64,000 bases of DNA from Cryptococcus deneoformans JEC21. Its lineage: Eukaryota; Basidiomycota; Tremellomycetes; Tremellales; Cryptococcaceae. Below the pieces are notes generated by a model, which worked only from the letters and a program-made list of their open reading frames with translations, ran no database searches and was not told the origin of the DNA. A program made the position numbers and the translations under genes. The stretch lies in contig NC_006686.1 of NCBI RefSeq assembly GCF_000091045.1, positions 983,501 to 1,047,500 of the forward strand, given 5' to 3'. Below are positions 45,942 to 57,476 of the stretch, one piece after another (within the stretch, counting starts at the first letter, position 1; every line of letters starts with the position of its first letter).

Positions 45942-46759
45942 ATTGTCGTTTCACCTTACGCTCGCTGGACGAGCAACAATTTGGACCTTACTTTCAGTGC
46001 TTGAATTGGAAAGGCTGCGGTGCTAATCTCGCCCACCAAGTTGTGATCTGCACATAGAACTTTGCGCACTCGCCCCCTACACTTCCCTCCTTTTGTACCG
46101 TTGCGTATACCGTACCATCTCTTTTACATTATATCCCGTCTCCTTTTCCGATCGTGACCATTATCGTCTACAGTTTTATGCGTTTTAGGTGTAATCCAAA
46201 CAAACGTATGTCTGGGTAGCTTGTATTCATGCATATAGAACAACTTATTCCTCCTCCCCCTGCAGTAGTGACAGAGCCACAGTTTGCCTGGTCTAGTTCC
46301 AAAGACGATTTAGCAGGCAGAAATGACTATTGCCCGCCAAAATATGTCGTTGTCGGGATAATAATTACATAATCTTGATTCTTTGTGTTTTTGGGCGCGT
46401 CGGCAGATTTAGGTTTGGTGTCGGTCCGACATTGTTTCCGGTATCCACCTGGGAGGTGGATACTGTGTCCTATTGTTCGGAGATGGATGTCAGCTGTCAC
46501 TCACTGTACGTAGTTCACGTAGGCCAGGTTACAAATCACTACGGCTGCCGTATCTCCTGGTACTGTGTATGCAACTCTCCTGCAGCCGCAATAGATAGGC
46601 CATTAACAACCCACCACATTACAGCAGAACCCCTGAGAGATAATTCATTGTTTGTATCCCACCTCTCGCGGACACTCCGACCCATACAGCCCGCTTCAAA
46701 AAATAACCACAATTCTTCGTTCCTTGCTCAGCGCATAGCGAGCTTATAAAAGGAAAACA
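45942..46759. promoter_or_regulatory. Upstream region of the C2H2 factor, with two perfect inverted repeats
   Basis: 818 bp without coding. GTATCCACCT (46441-46450) is followed after 3 nt by its exact complement (46454-46463). Twenty bases upstream, GTCGGTCCGAC (46420-46430) is a second perfect palindrome with a 1-nt centre. Both are ~300-340 bp before the start codon. They are possible operators for a dimeric regulator, including autoregulation. Confidence 0.5.
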
Positions 46760-49700
46760 ATGCCATTCGTACCAGGACCCCGAAGAGCCGCAAAGGATGA
46801 AAATGGAGACAAAACGTATCTCTGTTCATGGGAGGGTGAGTCCGACACCTTCCGACTTTACAAATAAAAAGGGGTCAACGAGCGAGGTAAATTCCACACC
46901 TCGGTGGACACGCCTCAAGCCTCAATGATCAAACCAACAAGGATCCGTCTTTCTACGACCTGGTGTCATATATATATCCCTTCCCCTCAAGCTTGAGGAT
47001 CAGGCTTATCAGATACTATCTATCACTTTCTCGCCCGTACATATCCCGACCTGTTTGTGCAAGAGTCTCACGAAAGCACGAAGAGGAACAAATGTGATGG
47101 ACTGACAGTGTCCCTTTGCAGGATGTACAAAAAAATTCGGAACTGCTGGGCATGTTCGAAGGCATGAGAAGACTCGTAAATATTATCCCTAGACATTGCT
47201 GGTGTCCATACAAGTAGCTGATACGTGACTCAAATCGCAGATATCGGCAGTACCCCATACTCTTGTCCTTATTGTAGTAAAAGCTTTGGCCGTAGTGATG
47301 TGCGTGCAAAGCATGTGAGTACTATGCATCGTGGGGAGGAATGCGGAGAGAGTGACGGAGAGTCTCCAGCGTACGTATTACCTTCTCTTCTCAAAAAGTT
47401 GATAGAATTTGATGCTTATTTAGGCACATTGCGTACAGAAAATCAAGGAGGCTTTCATTTGATTCAACTGCCTCTAGCCGCAAGCTTTCCTTGTCAAGCA
47501 TCACTACCGTTTCCGAGGCCCCGCCTTTGTCAAATGTTATGCTGTCAGGTCCCTCACACTTGCTCCCTCCTTTACACGGTACTGGTCTTCCAATTGACCC
47601 CTCGGAAGACTCTGATCCAGGAAGACTATCTGGGGGGGTGCAAAGCATTCTGGGACTTGACACCAATTTGCAAAGGCAGCAACATGGTATGTTCCAGAGT
47701 AGCCCGTCATCTTCAAATGCACCCTCTAGGGCCACTCCATTCATGGGACAAAGTACACCAGGTAGCGGGTTCATTGACCCCGCCAACTTGAATGTCGCTT
47801 CTTCTTCGACAATTAAAAATTTGATTGATATTCCAAATGGTGTGTTGTCTTCCTTTATAGAGTTAACCGTCTTGCATGTCCCGGGAGCTTAATATCGTAC
47901 TCGTAGATGACATCTTATCCACTCCTACAATCCCCTCCCACCCAGAATTATTAACATTTGATCCGAGCTGGGAATGGTTCGGTAATTTGTTTGGCTGGGG
48001 ATCTGACAACAATATTGATCAGGATGTTGGTCTTCAGAATAGCATGTTTGAGAGCAATGGCGTGGGACCTGCGAGCTCAACTGATACACTCAGTGCTGCA
48101 TGGCTACTATGCACAACACCTAGAGCTGGCAGCCCAGTAACAGGTGAAGCTGTTAAAGCCCAGGGGATGGCAGACCCATTCGGAAGAAAAGATGACACGC
48201 CCTGGGTAGGTGATCATCTATTAATTGCTGATATCGTTTAACCACCCATCATCATTCAGCCCAACGTATTTAAACCCAACGTTCCAGACCGTCCCCTGAC
48301 CTTGGGAGATGTCAAGGCCTCCTCAAATATCCGTCCCCCTCGCACAGGACCGAATTCTATCAGTGAAGCTTCCCGCAACGCCATGCTTTCACTCATCTAT
48401 CTTTCTCATCAACCACATTGGCTCATGCCGGATATCGATGATTTTCCTGATCATGACACTTTGTCAGACTTTGTGGATTTATATTTCGAAAAATTCCATC
48501 CGATGTTCCCTATTCTCCATAAGCCTACTTTTTTGGAAAGCGACACGCCTGCAGTATTGCTGTTATCTGTGGCAGCAATCGGGGCTACTTTTGCAGACCT
48601 GAAATACCGACCACTTGCAGTGGCACTTTGTGAGCTAGTGCGGAGAATGATTGCCTGGATGGTAAGTGACACCCTTAGCATGTGATCGTTGCTCATGAAC
48701 ATGATCGATTCGTAGAGAGGCAGCGACCAGCGGGCGAAATTTGACCGCTATGCCCTAGCTGCATTTACTCTACAAACGGCCCTTGGTTTGGCTTGCGGTT
48801 CCCGCGAAATGTTTTACCATGCCGAGATCTTCAGATGCAGTATTGTCACCACTTGCCGAAGGTTACATCTTCTAAGAGGTTTGGATACCGCTACGGATGA
48901 GTTGTATAAAAGGACAGAACATCCAAGCAACGAAGAGAGGTATAAAGCATATTTGAAGGATGAAGAGATGAGAAGATTGGGATGGGGTGTATATGTCAGT
49001 CCTCCATTAAGTCTTAAGCGTTTAAGATCAACTGAATAGTGTCTTAGTTTCTTGACGCCCAAATGTCGGCAATGTTGTTGATCCCTCCCATCTTCATGGT
49101 AAACGAAGCCCGCATCCATCCACCAACAGATGAAGCCTTATGGGAGGCCCCCAATGCAGAAGCATGGGCATCAGTCATCGCCAAGGGAGAAGCTCCTGAC
49201 CCGAAACTCCCTACGCCAAGGTTTCTGAAGCTGTTAAGTATGTCTATGGCTGGACAGGATGGGCAGATTGCCATGTCTGATTTCACTGTGGGGATTGTGA
49301 CGTACACCATTTGGAGGTGAGTATCCCTGTTGGGCTGTGTGAATAACATTCTACAACTCACAAACGATACGTATAGGCTGCTGATGGACCAGCGCTTGCT
49401 ACAAAAGGCGATAGGGCTGGGCCTTTCAGAAAGCGGCATGGATCTAGCGAGTTACCCTGCGCAGACAGATATCTTTGATACGTAAGTGAATGAGCTATGA
49501 GGCAATGCTTACTGGCCTTACCTTAGACAACCAGGGTACCTTCTCACACGCCTTGCGACATCCACATTCCCCATCCGGTCCCCTAGCTATCTGCGCCTGA
49601 CTCCAGCAGCCCTTTATCACCATGCACGGTTAATATTCACCCGTCCAGGACTTATCCAGCGGATAAAACATGTTTCGGGCAAATATGAGCCCGATATGAC

Positions 49701-50253
49701 TGAAGAAGGTTCGTTGTCGTGGCTTAAGACATGGCTAGCAGATGGGTCGGAGGTGAGAAGAATAATATGGCACGCCGGTGTTTTGAGTGAGCTCATGGCG
49801 GAGAACCCGAGAGGGTAAGTATCAAGTTTCAATTTTACAGCAGTTTGGAAGATCTAAAGGTCACAAATCGACGCTTTTGACAGGTCAATTGGAGAGTTAA
49901 TCTGGACGTTTGACTGTGCTCTCTTATTCTGGATTGTCTTGAAGCATGCTCCTCAACAACTTACTTCTGCTTCACCAGCTGCCTTCTTTGCCGCCAACTG
50001 TCAGTACCAATCTGGCTGTCATATATATCTGCTGATTCGCGTTCTGAAAGGGCTCTGCATAACCCCGCCGGAAATGTGGATCTCCCACGGTGGCCAGATA
50101 ACCTTTCCGCTGCTCGGTTCATCTACCACTTGGACAGTGAGCTCTATGCTGAGAATATTCATGGACAGACTGCACAAAATGCCTTGGGGTCTAGCAGTAC
50201 AGAATCGTCTGGTGTTGAACAAGCTGTTAGAAGCGGAAGGTGCCGGTGACTGA
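46760..50253 (+). CDS. Transcription factor with two C2H2 zinc fingers and a fungal_trans domain
   Basis: Eleven exons summing to about 895 residues, starting at 46760. The first two exons encode finger 1 (C-SWEG-C...HVRRHEKTH). The third encodes finger 2 (C-PY-C-SKSFGRSDVRAKHVSTMH). A Ser-rich region and a 300-residue linker lead to the fungal-specific regulatory domain (FVDLYFEKFHPMFPILHKPTF, LLLSVAAIGATFADLKYR, LAAFTLQTALGLACGSREM, RLGWGVYFLDAQMSAML). C2H2 fingers attached to this middle-homology domain form a small fungal class of metabolic regulators. The target is unknown. A 51-nt intron may or may not be removed near 50000-50050 (in frame), and an alternative donor there would give another C-terminus, so the last ~70 residues are uncertain. 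Confidence 0.85.
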
Positions 50254-50849
50254 TTGTCTAGATACTACTCGTCTAGATACTACGTGATAGTCAATTGTAT
50301 TTAAGGATGTTTATTCGATCTATCAAAAGTCCATGATTGCACTGACTTATCAGTTCTGGGATCTAGATCATACAGGGGAGTCACTTCAGGAACTCGCTGC
50401 TTGAGACTGGTGTACGTACGATCACGCCGTATCTGACAAACGAACTGTTGTTTTCATTCTCATAGGTGTCGAGCCTGGTCTTCCCTTTCAAGTTTCGTTG
50501 TAAATGTGTGCCATCAGGCGTTGCATAGGCTCACCTGATATATGACGAGGTACGTAGCAATAAATAAATGCACACAACACTGTTGTCACTATTCCGACCC
50601 CGCCGTCCGCCGCCGTCTTGCGCAATTCATTTTAGCCACATATACCCGAGCTTTGCCGCCATGTATACGTAATCACCCGAGGGGCCTTTTACGTGACGTA
50701 ATGTGGTTAGTAAAGATGCCCCGGACGGTCCGGGAGAACCGGGCCGTGAGGAGATGTCGGGGCTTAGTTATTGTCCGAGAGTCGGAGGGTACTTAAAGCT
50801 ATCCCGCACTCCCACTTTCACAATTCTCCCCATCTTCAACTCGTTAATC
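50254..50849. promoter_or_regulatory. Aldo-keto reductase promoter
   Basis: 596 bp. Within 170 bp of the start codon there is a stress-type AGGGG element (50680-50684), a TGACGTAA CRE/ATF-like site (50694-50701), and a 15-bp perfect palindrome (50720-50734) that contains CGG-N5-CCG. The cluster suggests an inducible gene. The assignments are by motif only. Confidence 0.55.
50720..50734. promoter_or_regulatory. CGG-N5-CCG palindrome, candidate Zn2Cys6 factor site
   Basis: CCCGGAC (50720-50726), a central G, and GTCCGGG (50728-50734) form a perfect inverted repeat. Its inner part, CGGACGGTCCG, has the inverted CGG triplets at 5-bp spacing bound by dimeric zinc-cluster regulators. It lies 116-130 bp before the aldo-keto reductase ATG. 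Another CCGG follows at 50739. Confidence 0.5.
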
Positions 50850-52038
50850 ATGTCTGCCCCAACCTCTTTCAAGCTCAACACTGGTGCTTCCATCCCCGCT
50901 ATTGGTCTCGGTAAGTTCGGCTGTCTTGCGCACTCAGCCTCACCTGCTAACTTACCACCTCTAGGCACCTGGCAGGCCAAGGCTGGTGAAGTCCGCCAAG
51001 CCGTCGCCCATGCTCTCAAGGCTGGCTACAGACACATCGATGGTGCTCTCTGTTACCAGGTAAGCATATAGTCCGATGGATACTTTCTATGCAAATTCTG
51101 ATCCAATCATCAGAACGAAGACGAAGTGGGTCTTGGCATAAAGGACAGCGGTGTTCCTCGATCGGAAATCTTCTTGACTTCCAAAGTGTATGTCAACCCA
51201 GTTCAATCTCATCGTCTCATGAGCTTACCGTTCTCTAGCTGGTCCTCTTACCACGATCGTGTCGAGGAGTGTTTGGATACTACTCTCAAATCCCTCCAGA
51301 CCGACTACCTTGACCTCTACCTCATTCACTGGCCTGTGCGTCTTGCACCCAATGGCACTCACCCTCTTTTCCCTGTAAAGCCCGATGGCTCTCGAAACCT
51401 CGACTGGGACTGGGATCAAGCCAAGACCTGGGCTCAGATGGAGGATGTGTTGAAGAAGGGCAAGGCGAAGGCCATCGGGTTGTCCAATGCTGGTATCCCC
51501 ATCATTGAGCACATTATTAAGACTGGCAAAGTAACCCCTGCCGTCAACCAAGTTGAACTTCACCCTTACTGCCCTCAACATGCTCTTCTGAAGTACTGTA
51601 AGGAGAAGGGTATCCTTCTTGAGGCTTATTCTCCCCTTGGTTCTACTTCATCCCCCTTGCATGAGGACCCTGATCTCCTCGCTGTGGCCAAAAAGCACAA
51701 TGTCCCCACTGCCACCGTGCTCATCTCCTATCAGGTCAACAGGGGTGTCGTCGTGTTGCCCAAGAGTGTAACTCCTGCCAGAATTGAGAGCAACCTCAAG
51801 ACCATCAAGTTGGATGAGGAAGACATGAACAAACTTGACAAGCTCGCTGAAGGCGGTAAGCAGACCCGGTTCACTGCTCCTCCTTGGGGTTCCGACTTTG
51901 TAAGTCATTCTTGAGACAGATGCGATGCGTTTATTGGTGGCATATCTGACTTGCTTGATTTAGGGGTTCCCTGACTGGTTTGGCCCTGGTAACAAGGATG
52001 CACCAGAGGGTGCTCGCCTCTTGGCTGGCAAAGCTTAA
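50850..52038 (+). CDS. NADPH-dependent aldo-keto reductase (GCY1/YPR1-like)
   Basis: Five exons: 50850-50910, 50965-51059, 51114-51187, 51239-51899, 51964-52038, giving 321 residues, the usual AKR length. The catalytic set is present: Asp and Tyr in DGALCYQNEDEVG, Lys in IFLTSKVW, and His in YLIHWPVRL. Cofactor-site motifs follow: [17 protein letters not shown] and [17 protein letters not shown] with the usual PKS signature. Relatives reduce aldehydes and ketoses or oxidise glycerol (GCY1). The substrate cannot be told from sequence. Codon use looks optimised (many C-ending codons), suggesting strong expression. It converges on the LRR-RhoGEF gene. Confidence 0.93.
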
Positions 52039-52395
52039 GTGTTTGGGGTTACAATGTTTGAAGTAAAAAAAGTGGTCTTGTCAGAGACATCAAATAGATT
52101 TGTGGTATGCAGATGCGTATTGTCCAATTACTCGTACAGTTTTATACACAAAATCTGCTTGTTGCAGGCCAGGCCATACATGCTGTTGGCAATCGTCAAC
52201 GCCTCGGATATCATCAGGCTATTCTACTACTGTTACAGATAAAAAAAAAGAGTACACAAGTCTACCTCAAAAGGGTCGTTAACCTGAAAAATCGTAAAGC
52301 TATCGCATGAAATTTCATAAAAAATGATAGACGGGCCAACCGTATCCCTTGCAAATATCCATTTCTGATGATTACTAATCCATTCCACCTCAATA
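52039..52395. other. Convergent 3' flanks of the AKR and RhoGEF genes
   Basis: 357 bp between two stops. It contains an A9 run near 52243-52251. No gene is seen. Confidence 0.4.
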
Positions 52396-55300
52396 TCACC
52401 GCCGAGCAGAGTTGATTGCCCTACACCATTGCAACGTATTTTCACGAGATGTTCCTCTAAAATAATAAATCGACTAGCGCCAAGTCAGCGTCTATTGGCA
52501 ACATATCTGGCATATGGCTCGACTTACGTTATTATCCACGACCCTCAAGATATTGCCAGCCGTTAAGCTAGCAGGTTCCTGCATTGTGGCCATCCTCAAT
52601 ACGTTGAAAACGTTCACATGCCCGTCCCACCCTTCTCCCCTATCTGTCGCCAGCACCATCATATCAGAACATAAAATCAACATCACTTCTCTCTCTACGG
52701 ATTCTGGCATGACATAGTCAACTGGGACAACGGCCTTGCCGGGCATGATCGTGTGGTCCCCATCGCCTTTGACCACAGTCTCACACTCTACAAACGTAGA
52801 AGCTTTTTTGACGATACGAGACAGTGTAAGTGGGCCTTCCATGACAAGGCGACGATGAGGCTGAACAAGAGGAGAGCGCCCCGAATTTGTGAATCGTTTT
52901 TGCCAATCGAGAAGACGCAATCGAGAATCGGCGTCACGCTTTTCCTCGTTCATGAGTGAGGCAAGGCTAGAAATTTCAGTGAGCGCGTCATCCAGAGCGT
53001 CTCGCAGACCGTCAGAGCGGGCAGGCGTGCACATGGCAAGTTCAGTGAGCTTTAAAAGAATCAGCAAAAGATTATCAATCTCATTTATATATAAAAAACA
53101 CTCACAAGCAGCTTGTACCTAGGAACCCTTTGAATCGGCAAAAGCAGATAGCTTTCCAGACTGATTTGGGAATGCATGGGGTGCTCCCTGGCCTTTTTCA
53201 GGAAAGCCTTGACTCGTTTCCTTTGACTCGATGACATAGATTGCCCGGAAGTTGTTGGAACTGCTGATGCTGACAGCGAGACAGCGCCCATTCCAGCAGA
53301 CAATGCGTTCACAGAGGCATTTGCGGCTGACGATTTGCCCGAGAATGCAGGGGTCGAGCTACCAGAATTTGACAATGACCAAGTCTTCATTCGAGCCAGT
53401 GCGTTATCGAAATTCGTGATATACGTGGAATACTGCTTCATGTAGGCAATGTAAGTCCTAAAAACTTCGCCGACACTGTATGCAGTGTCGATAGACAAAA
53501 TGCCCTTTTCGTCATCCCCATTTTCGATCAACTGTTTCAAAACCGTTTCCAAGGCGGGCAAGAAATTATCTCGATGAATGGCAAGGATGCTCTCCACGCC
53601 GCCAAACACGATTTTGCGCTCAGCAGCAGGGATAACAGTCTCCACAACGGATTTGCTTTGGTTGACAGGTTGGGAGGCTGGTCGAACGTAGATGGTCACC
53701 AATTCACCTAGATTCCGAACATAGGTCCTCTCGGTTTCCCATATCTCATGGATACATCTTGTTCGCTTTGACTTGTCATTCTTGAACTTTTTGCCGGATA
53801 AGGATGGTTCTCTTTCACCAAATTCTTCTGAATCAGCCGCCGGCGAATCTCTAGAGTCTCCGCCTTCAAGAGTCGGCCGCCTAGCCTGTCGAACATTGAT
53901 AAACGAATCCCGATTTGAGGATAAGGGGGAGCCCGGGTGTTCGGAGGGAACGGTAGAGCCGGCGTAACTGCTATCCGCACTGCTATTACCCATGACTGTG
54001 GACCCATCACGAGGCATAATTGAACGCCTGGACAAGTCGTGGAGATCACGAAGAATAAGCTTTATAGTTTCAAGTCCCCTGGTATACCTTTCTTCATACT
54101 CGGTATCCGTGACGGGAGATCCAACCATAGGCTGGGCTGGGGTGTAAGGTAGTGCTGTGGTTTGGGAAGTGGGTGCTTCAGTGGCTAGTTGCGAAATGTT
54201 ATCTGCACTACCTGCGGTCGAGAAGGCAGACGTAGGGATCTGGACATTGATTGAAGGTGGCCCATCAATCGGTAAGAAACTCCGCCTCTTTCCTCGCAAT
54301 GCCGACCCGAACCCAATCGAAGCAATTGACATGGGAGACGGCTGGTATGGCAGCCCCGATATAGGCATTGTCAATGCCGAGGGTGTTGAACAGCTGCTCA
54401 TTTGGCCAAACTCTGACCCCTCAAAGTCTGCTATCTTCCGGCTTGGCAATGTGGCTGCGGACATGGTGCTAACCATTCCTGGGCGGATGGTGACATGTTG
54501 TATAGGCTCGGAATGTTGGTGACGAATGGGAGGAAGGGGCGGGAGGGACTTGAGGTTGTCAGAGGCTGAAGCGGCGATGGCAGCTACTTTTTCCTTATCC
54601 GGTCGAAGTCGATTCATGGACATTTTACGAAGGAATCCCCATCTGCCAGTCTTAGTCGGTGGTGTAGTGGTTTTCGGAGTAGAAGACTTGACGAGTTTTC
54701 CTGGATGGATCTGAGGTTCCTCGTGGTAATTACCCATCGCGCTCGCAGCCCGCCGCCCTTCTGTAGCAGAACGCTCAGCGATCACTGGACGCGGCGGTGT
54801 AAAATTCGAAGTGGTGTTCGAAGCCGATTGGTCGAGAGATCTTAGGAGTGCACCCGCCGAGCGCATCTTTCGCAAGCCGCCGTGAGATTGAGGCGTCTCC
54901 GTCACTGGTCCAGGGGAAGCCAAGGCCTCACCATTTGCATGAGTTTCGGGAAGAGGAGCGGAATGGAGGTTGTTTTCGGCAATTGAGCTCAAAGCCGACA
55001 CAAGATATGTTGACTGGGACGCAGAAGAAGAAGCAGTGCCAAATGATTGGTCGAGGTTGGGGGTAGATGACGAAGCCGAGTTAGGTTCTTGGTCAGAGCT
55101 TTCCAAAGATGCCATAGAAACCGGAGTGCGAATACCATTATTGATGGAGAGATGTCGATGATGGGCATTTCGTCTCCTCGAGCTGGACGCCGTCATCGGG
55201 AAGGGACCTTCCAGGATAGGAGGCACAATCTGAGCCCATTCAGGGGTGAAAGGATTCCCATCGACCTTGAGCGTCTCCAACTGATTCAAAAGACAAAGCC

Positions 55301-56714
55301 ATGTTGGTAAACACACCAGTTTGTTCCGTCGGACTGATAGATATTCAGCACTATCATTATTACAAGGAATCGTATTCTTACTTACCACAGATGGTATGCA
55401 GGAAACATAGGTGGCACAGCCCTTGTGGTAGAACCGTAAGTCCACATCCGTCTACCACGAGTACTCTCAAAGCGGTCAGATTTCCCATCCACTGTGGGAG
55501 AAGTCTCAAAGGGTTTTCCGACAGGTTGAGCTCTTCCAATGAAGTGCAACACTGAAGTGAATCAGGTAAACGAGCCAGATTATTATCGGACAGGTCCAAT
55601 ACCACCAATGACGGCGCAAGTACCGATAGCAAACGTGGGAGGAGATCGAGTATTCGTCGTCCACATGATGGTAGAAGAAGATGTGTCACGCCTGATCAAC
55701 AGAATCAGCAAATGTCATATCATGGAAACACGATTTGTACTTGCCGGCCAGAGAGCAAATCACGCTATCACCAAGGGCTTCCGCGCCACCCATTGCCTCA
55801 ATCTTCTCCATATTCAAGAGCTTTTCTCTACCTTCCTTGATCATCGCAAGGGCTTCAGGCTCAGCCTGCTCCTGTTCGTAGGGCAACGTAAAGTCATCAT
55901 ACGCATAGTGATACGCCGCATCTGGCAGTGGAATCCGACTGGACGATGCAGCCGAGTTGTCCGTAGACACTGAAGCTGCAGTGAAAGCCGATGATGCCGA
56001 GTCGCTTCGTAAACGGTTGACGATATCGCGTTTCCATGGTCTATGTGTAAAGGAATGTGAGGGTGAAAGGGGAGGACGAATCTGACGAGCATGGGATTGA
56101 TCTGCGTTACTACGTGGGATGGGATAATCGGCAGCCATACCTGGCGAATCCGAAGAGTTGTATCCATCTGGTACTTGGGGAAGGGGTGGCGGGGGAGTAT
56201 AGATGTGATCAGAGTAGGTGTGGTAGGAAAAGGCGCCGGAGCCGGTAGACGATTCGGCCGAGGAATATGTAGTAGCGCGACCACTTGTCGAGCGCATAGA
56301 TAAGCTAGGTTCCTGCTCACCCTTGGCATCTGCCATACGGGAGGAGTGGCCATATGTCGTCGTTACTTGTGGGCCGCCAGCCACGGAATCGATGGTCGAA
56401 GCCGTCACAAAGCTCAGGGTGGGATCCCTGTCCGGCGAGTCTTCATCAGCTTCAAAGTCGGCGGCCGAATACGCGTCAAGATCCACGTCGAGCTCTTGGT
56501 CTTGTCCCTGGGCCTCGCGCTGGCTGGGCGATGCATGTGGAACGGGGTCTGTATACTTGCGCGGCGGATGTGTTTGATCCCCATGTCGGGGGTGGCTGTC
56601 GTAGGAATGGAGGGAAAGCGTGCGCGGTCTGTGGCGGGCGGAGGGAAGGGAGGGCCCAGCCAGGGGAAGCTGTGGCGACGGCATGGGTTGGGGGTTGTAT
56701 GGGCGATACAGCAT
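52396..56714 (-). CDS. Leucine-rich-repeat Rho guanine nucleotide exchange factor (LRR-DH-PH)
   Basis: Five exons: 56714-55745, 55691-55386, 55333-53106, 53049-52528, 52473-52396, summing exactly to 1,367 residues. A disordered Ser/Pro-rich N-terminus (~330 residues) leads into leucine-rich repeats (THLLLPSCGRRILDLLP, LVVLDLSDNNLARLPDSL, LEELNLSENPLRLLP, LRVLVVDGCGLTVLP, LETLKVDGNPF). A long Ser-rich linker precedes the DH domain (ERTYVRNLGELVTIYV, FRTYIAYMKQYSTYI, ISLESYLLLPIQRVPRYKLLLTEL). The PH domain is split over the last two exons (RRLVMEGPLTLSRIVKK, IYYFRGTSRENTLQWCRAI). It should activate a Rho-family GTPase; which one is unknown. The first intron (55692-55744) appears to use a GC donor (GCAAGT). 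The ATG at 56714 is the first ATG in frame. Confidence 0.9.
55692..55744 (-). other. Probable GC-AG intron
   Basis: Only splitting at GCC-G / GCAAGT with the acceptor TGATCAG joins the N-terminal exon to the LRR exon in frame, giving SLAGVTHLLLP. GT donors nearby either shift into a stop or delete the conserved segment. GCAAGT is the standard minor-donor consensus. Confidence 0.65.
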
Positions 56715-57476
56715 CGGCGAGTCCTTGTTTACCACCAGCGCACCGTGGACGTGCACCGCAAGCGGGTATTAGGTAAACCACGTCCGGCGGTCCGAGCGTG
56801 CACGCGCGCCCACCAGATACGCAGTGTATCGACTCTGCTGTCCGAGCCACCCCTGCACGGGAAGAAAAGAGCGGCGAGCGTCTGGCTGCTGGTCCAGCCT
56901 GCGAGGGAGCAAAGATCACTGTCTGCGCGACACGACGAGTGGTCCAGTGCGAGATGACGGTGGTGTGGAACGAGCGTGGAGGTTGAACAGCGGTGGCGGC
57001 AGGGAGGAGCGCTGCTGCAACTGTGGGCGGAGGCGGCAGGGAGGAGAGCAGATGGAGTCGACTGGCGCGCGCAAAGGGCTGCTCAGCGTGGAAAATTGAG
57101 ATGTGAGGCGACGGGCGGGCGCAGTGACGTGAGGCACGCGGGCCAGGCCCATCACAGTTAGATAGACTAATAATAACACGCCCCTTAATTTCATTCAGTT
57201 TACTGCTGTTATGTTTTTCCTCTGTATCTTTTGCTTTCGTAATTAAGTTAGATTAAACTTTTGATCATCACCAAATGCGACGTGAATTTTACATCTGAAA
57301 CGAGTACGCATGCATGCTGATAGCAGTAACGGTATATCCCTCGTCTAGTTTTCTCATCAGCTCTCGAGCACTGGACGGAGCGACGGCGCGTCGCGCGATG
57401 AGATGTGACCATTTCTCTTCCAGGCTATTCTCACTCCGGTGCCTTGTCACTCCCGCTGCGCGCCAGAAGTACGACA
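56715..57476. promoter_or_regulatory. RhoGEF promoter and MATE 3' flank
   Basis: 762 bp, GC-rich from 56720 to 57130 (promoter side) and AT-rich from 57160 to 57300. The short frames on both strands look like composition artefacts. No RNA gene or repeat is seen. Confidence 0.4.

Noticed and set aside
48300..50253. Aligned short frames that could be read as a separate gene from the zinc-finger part
   Set aside because: Exons from 46760 onward join in frame without a stop into the fungal_trans domain, so one gene explains them.
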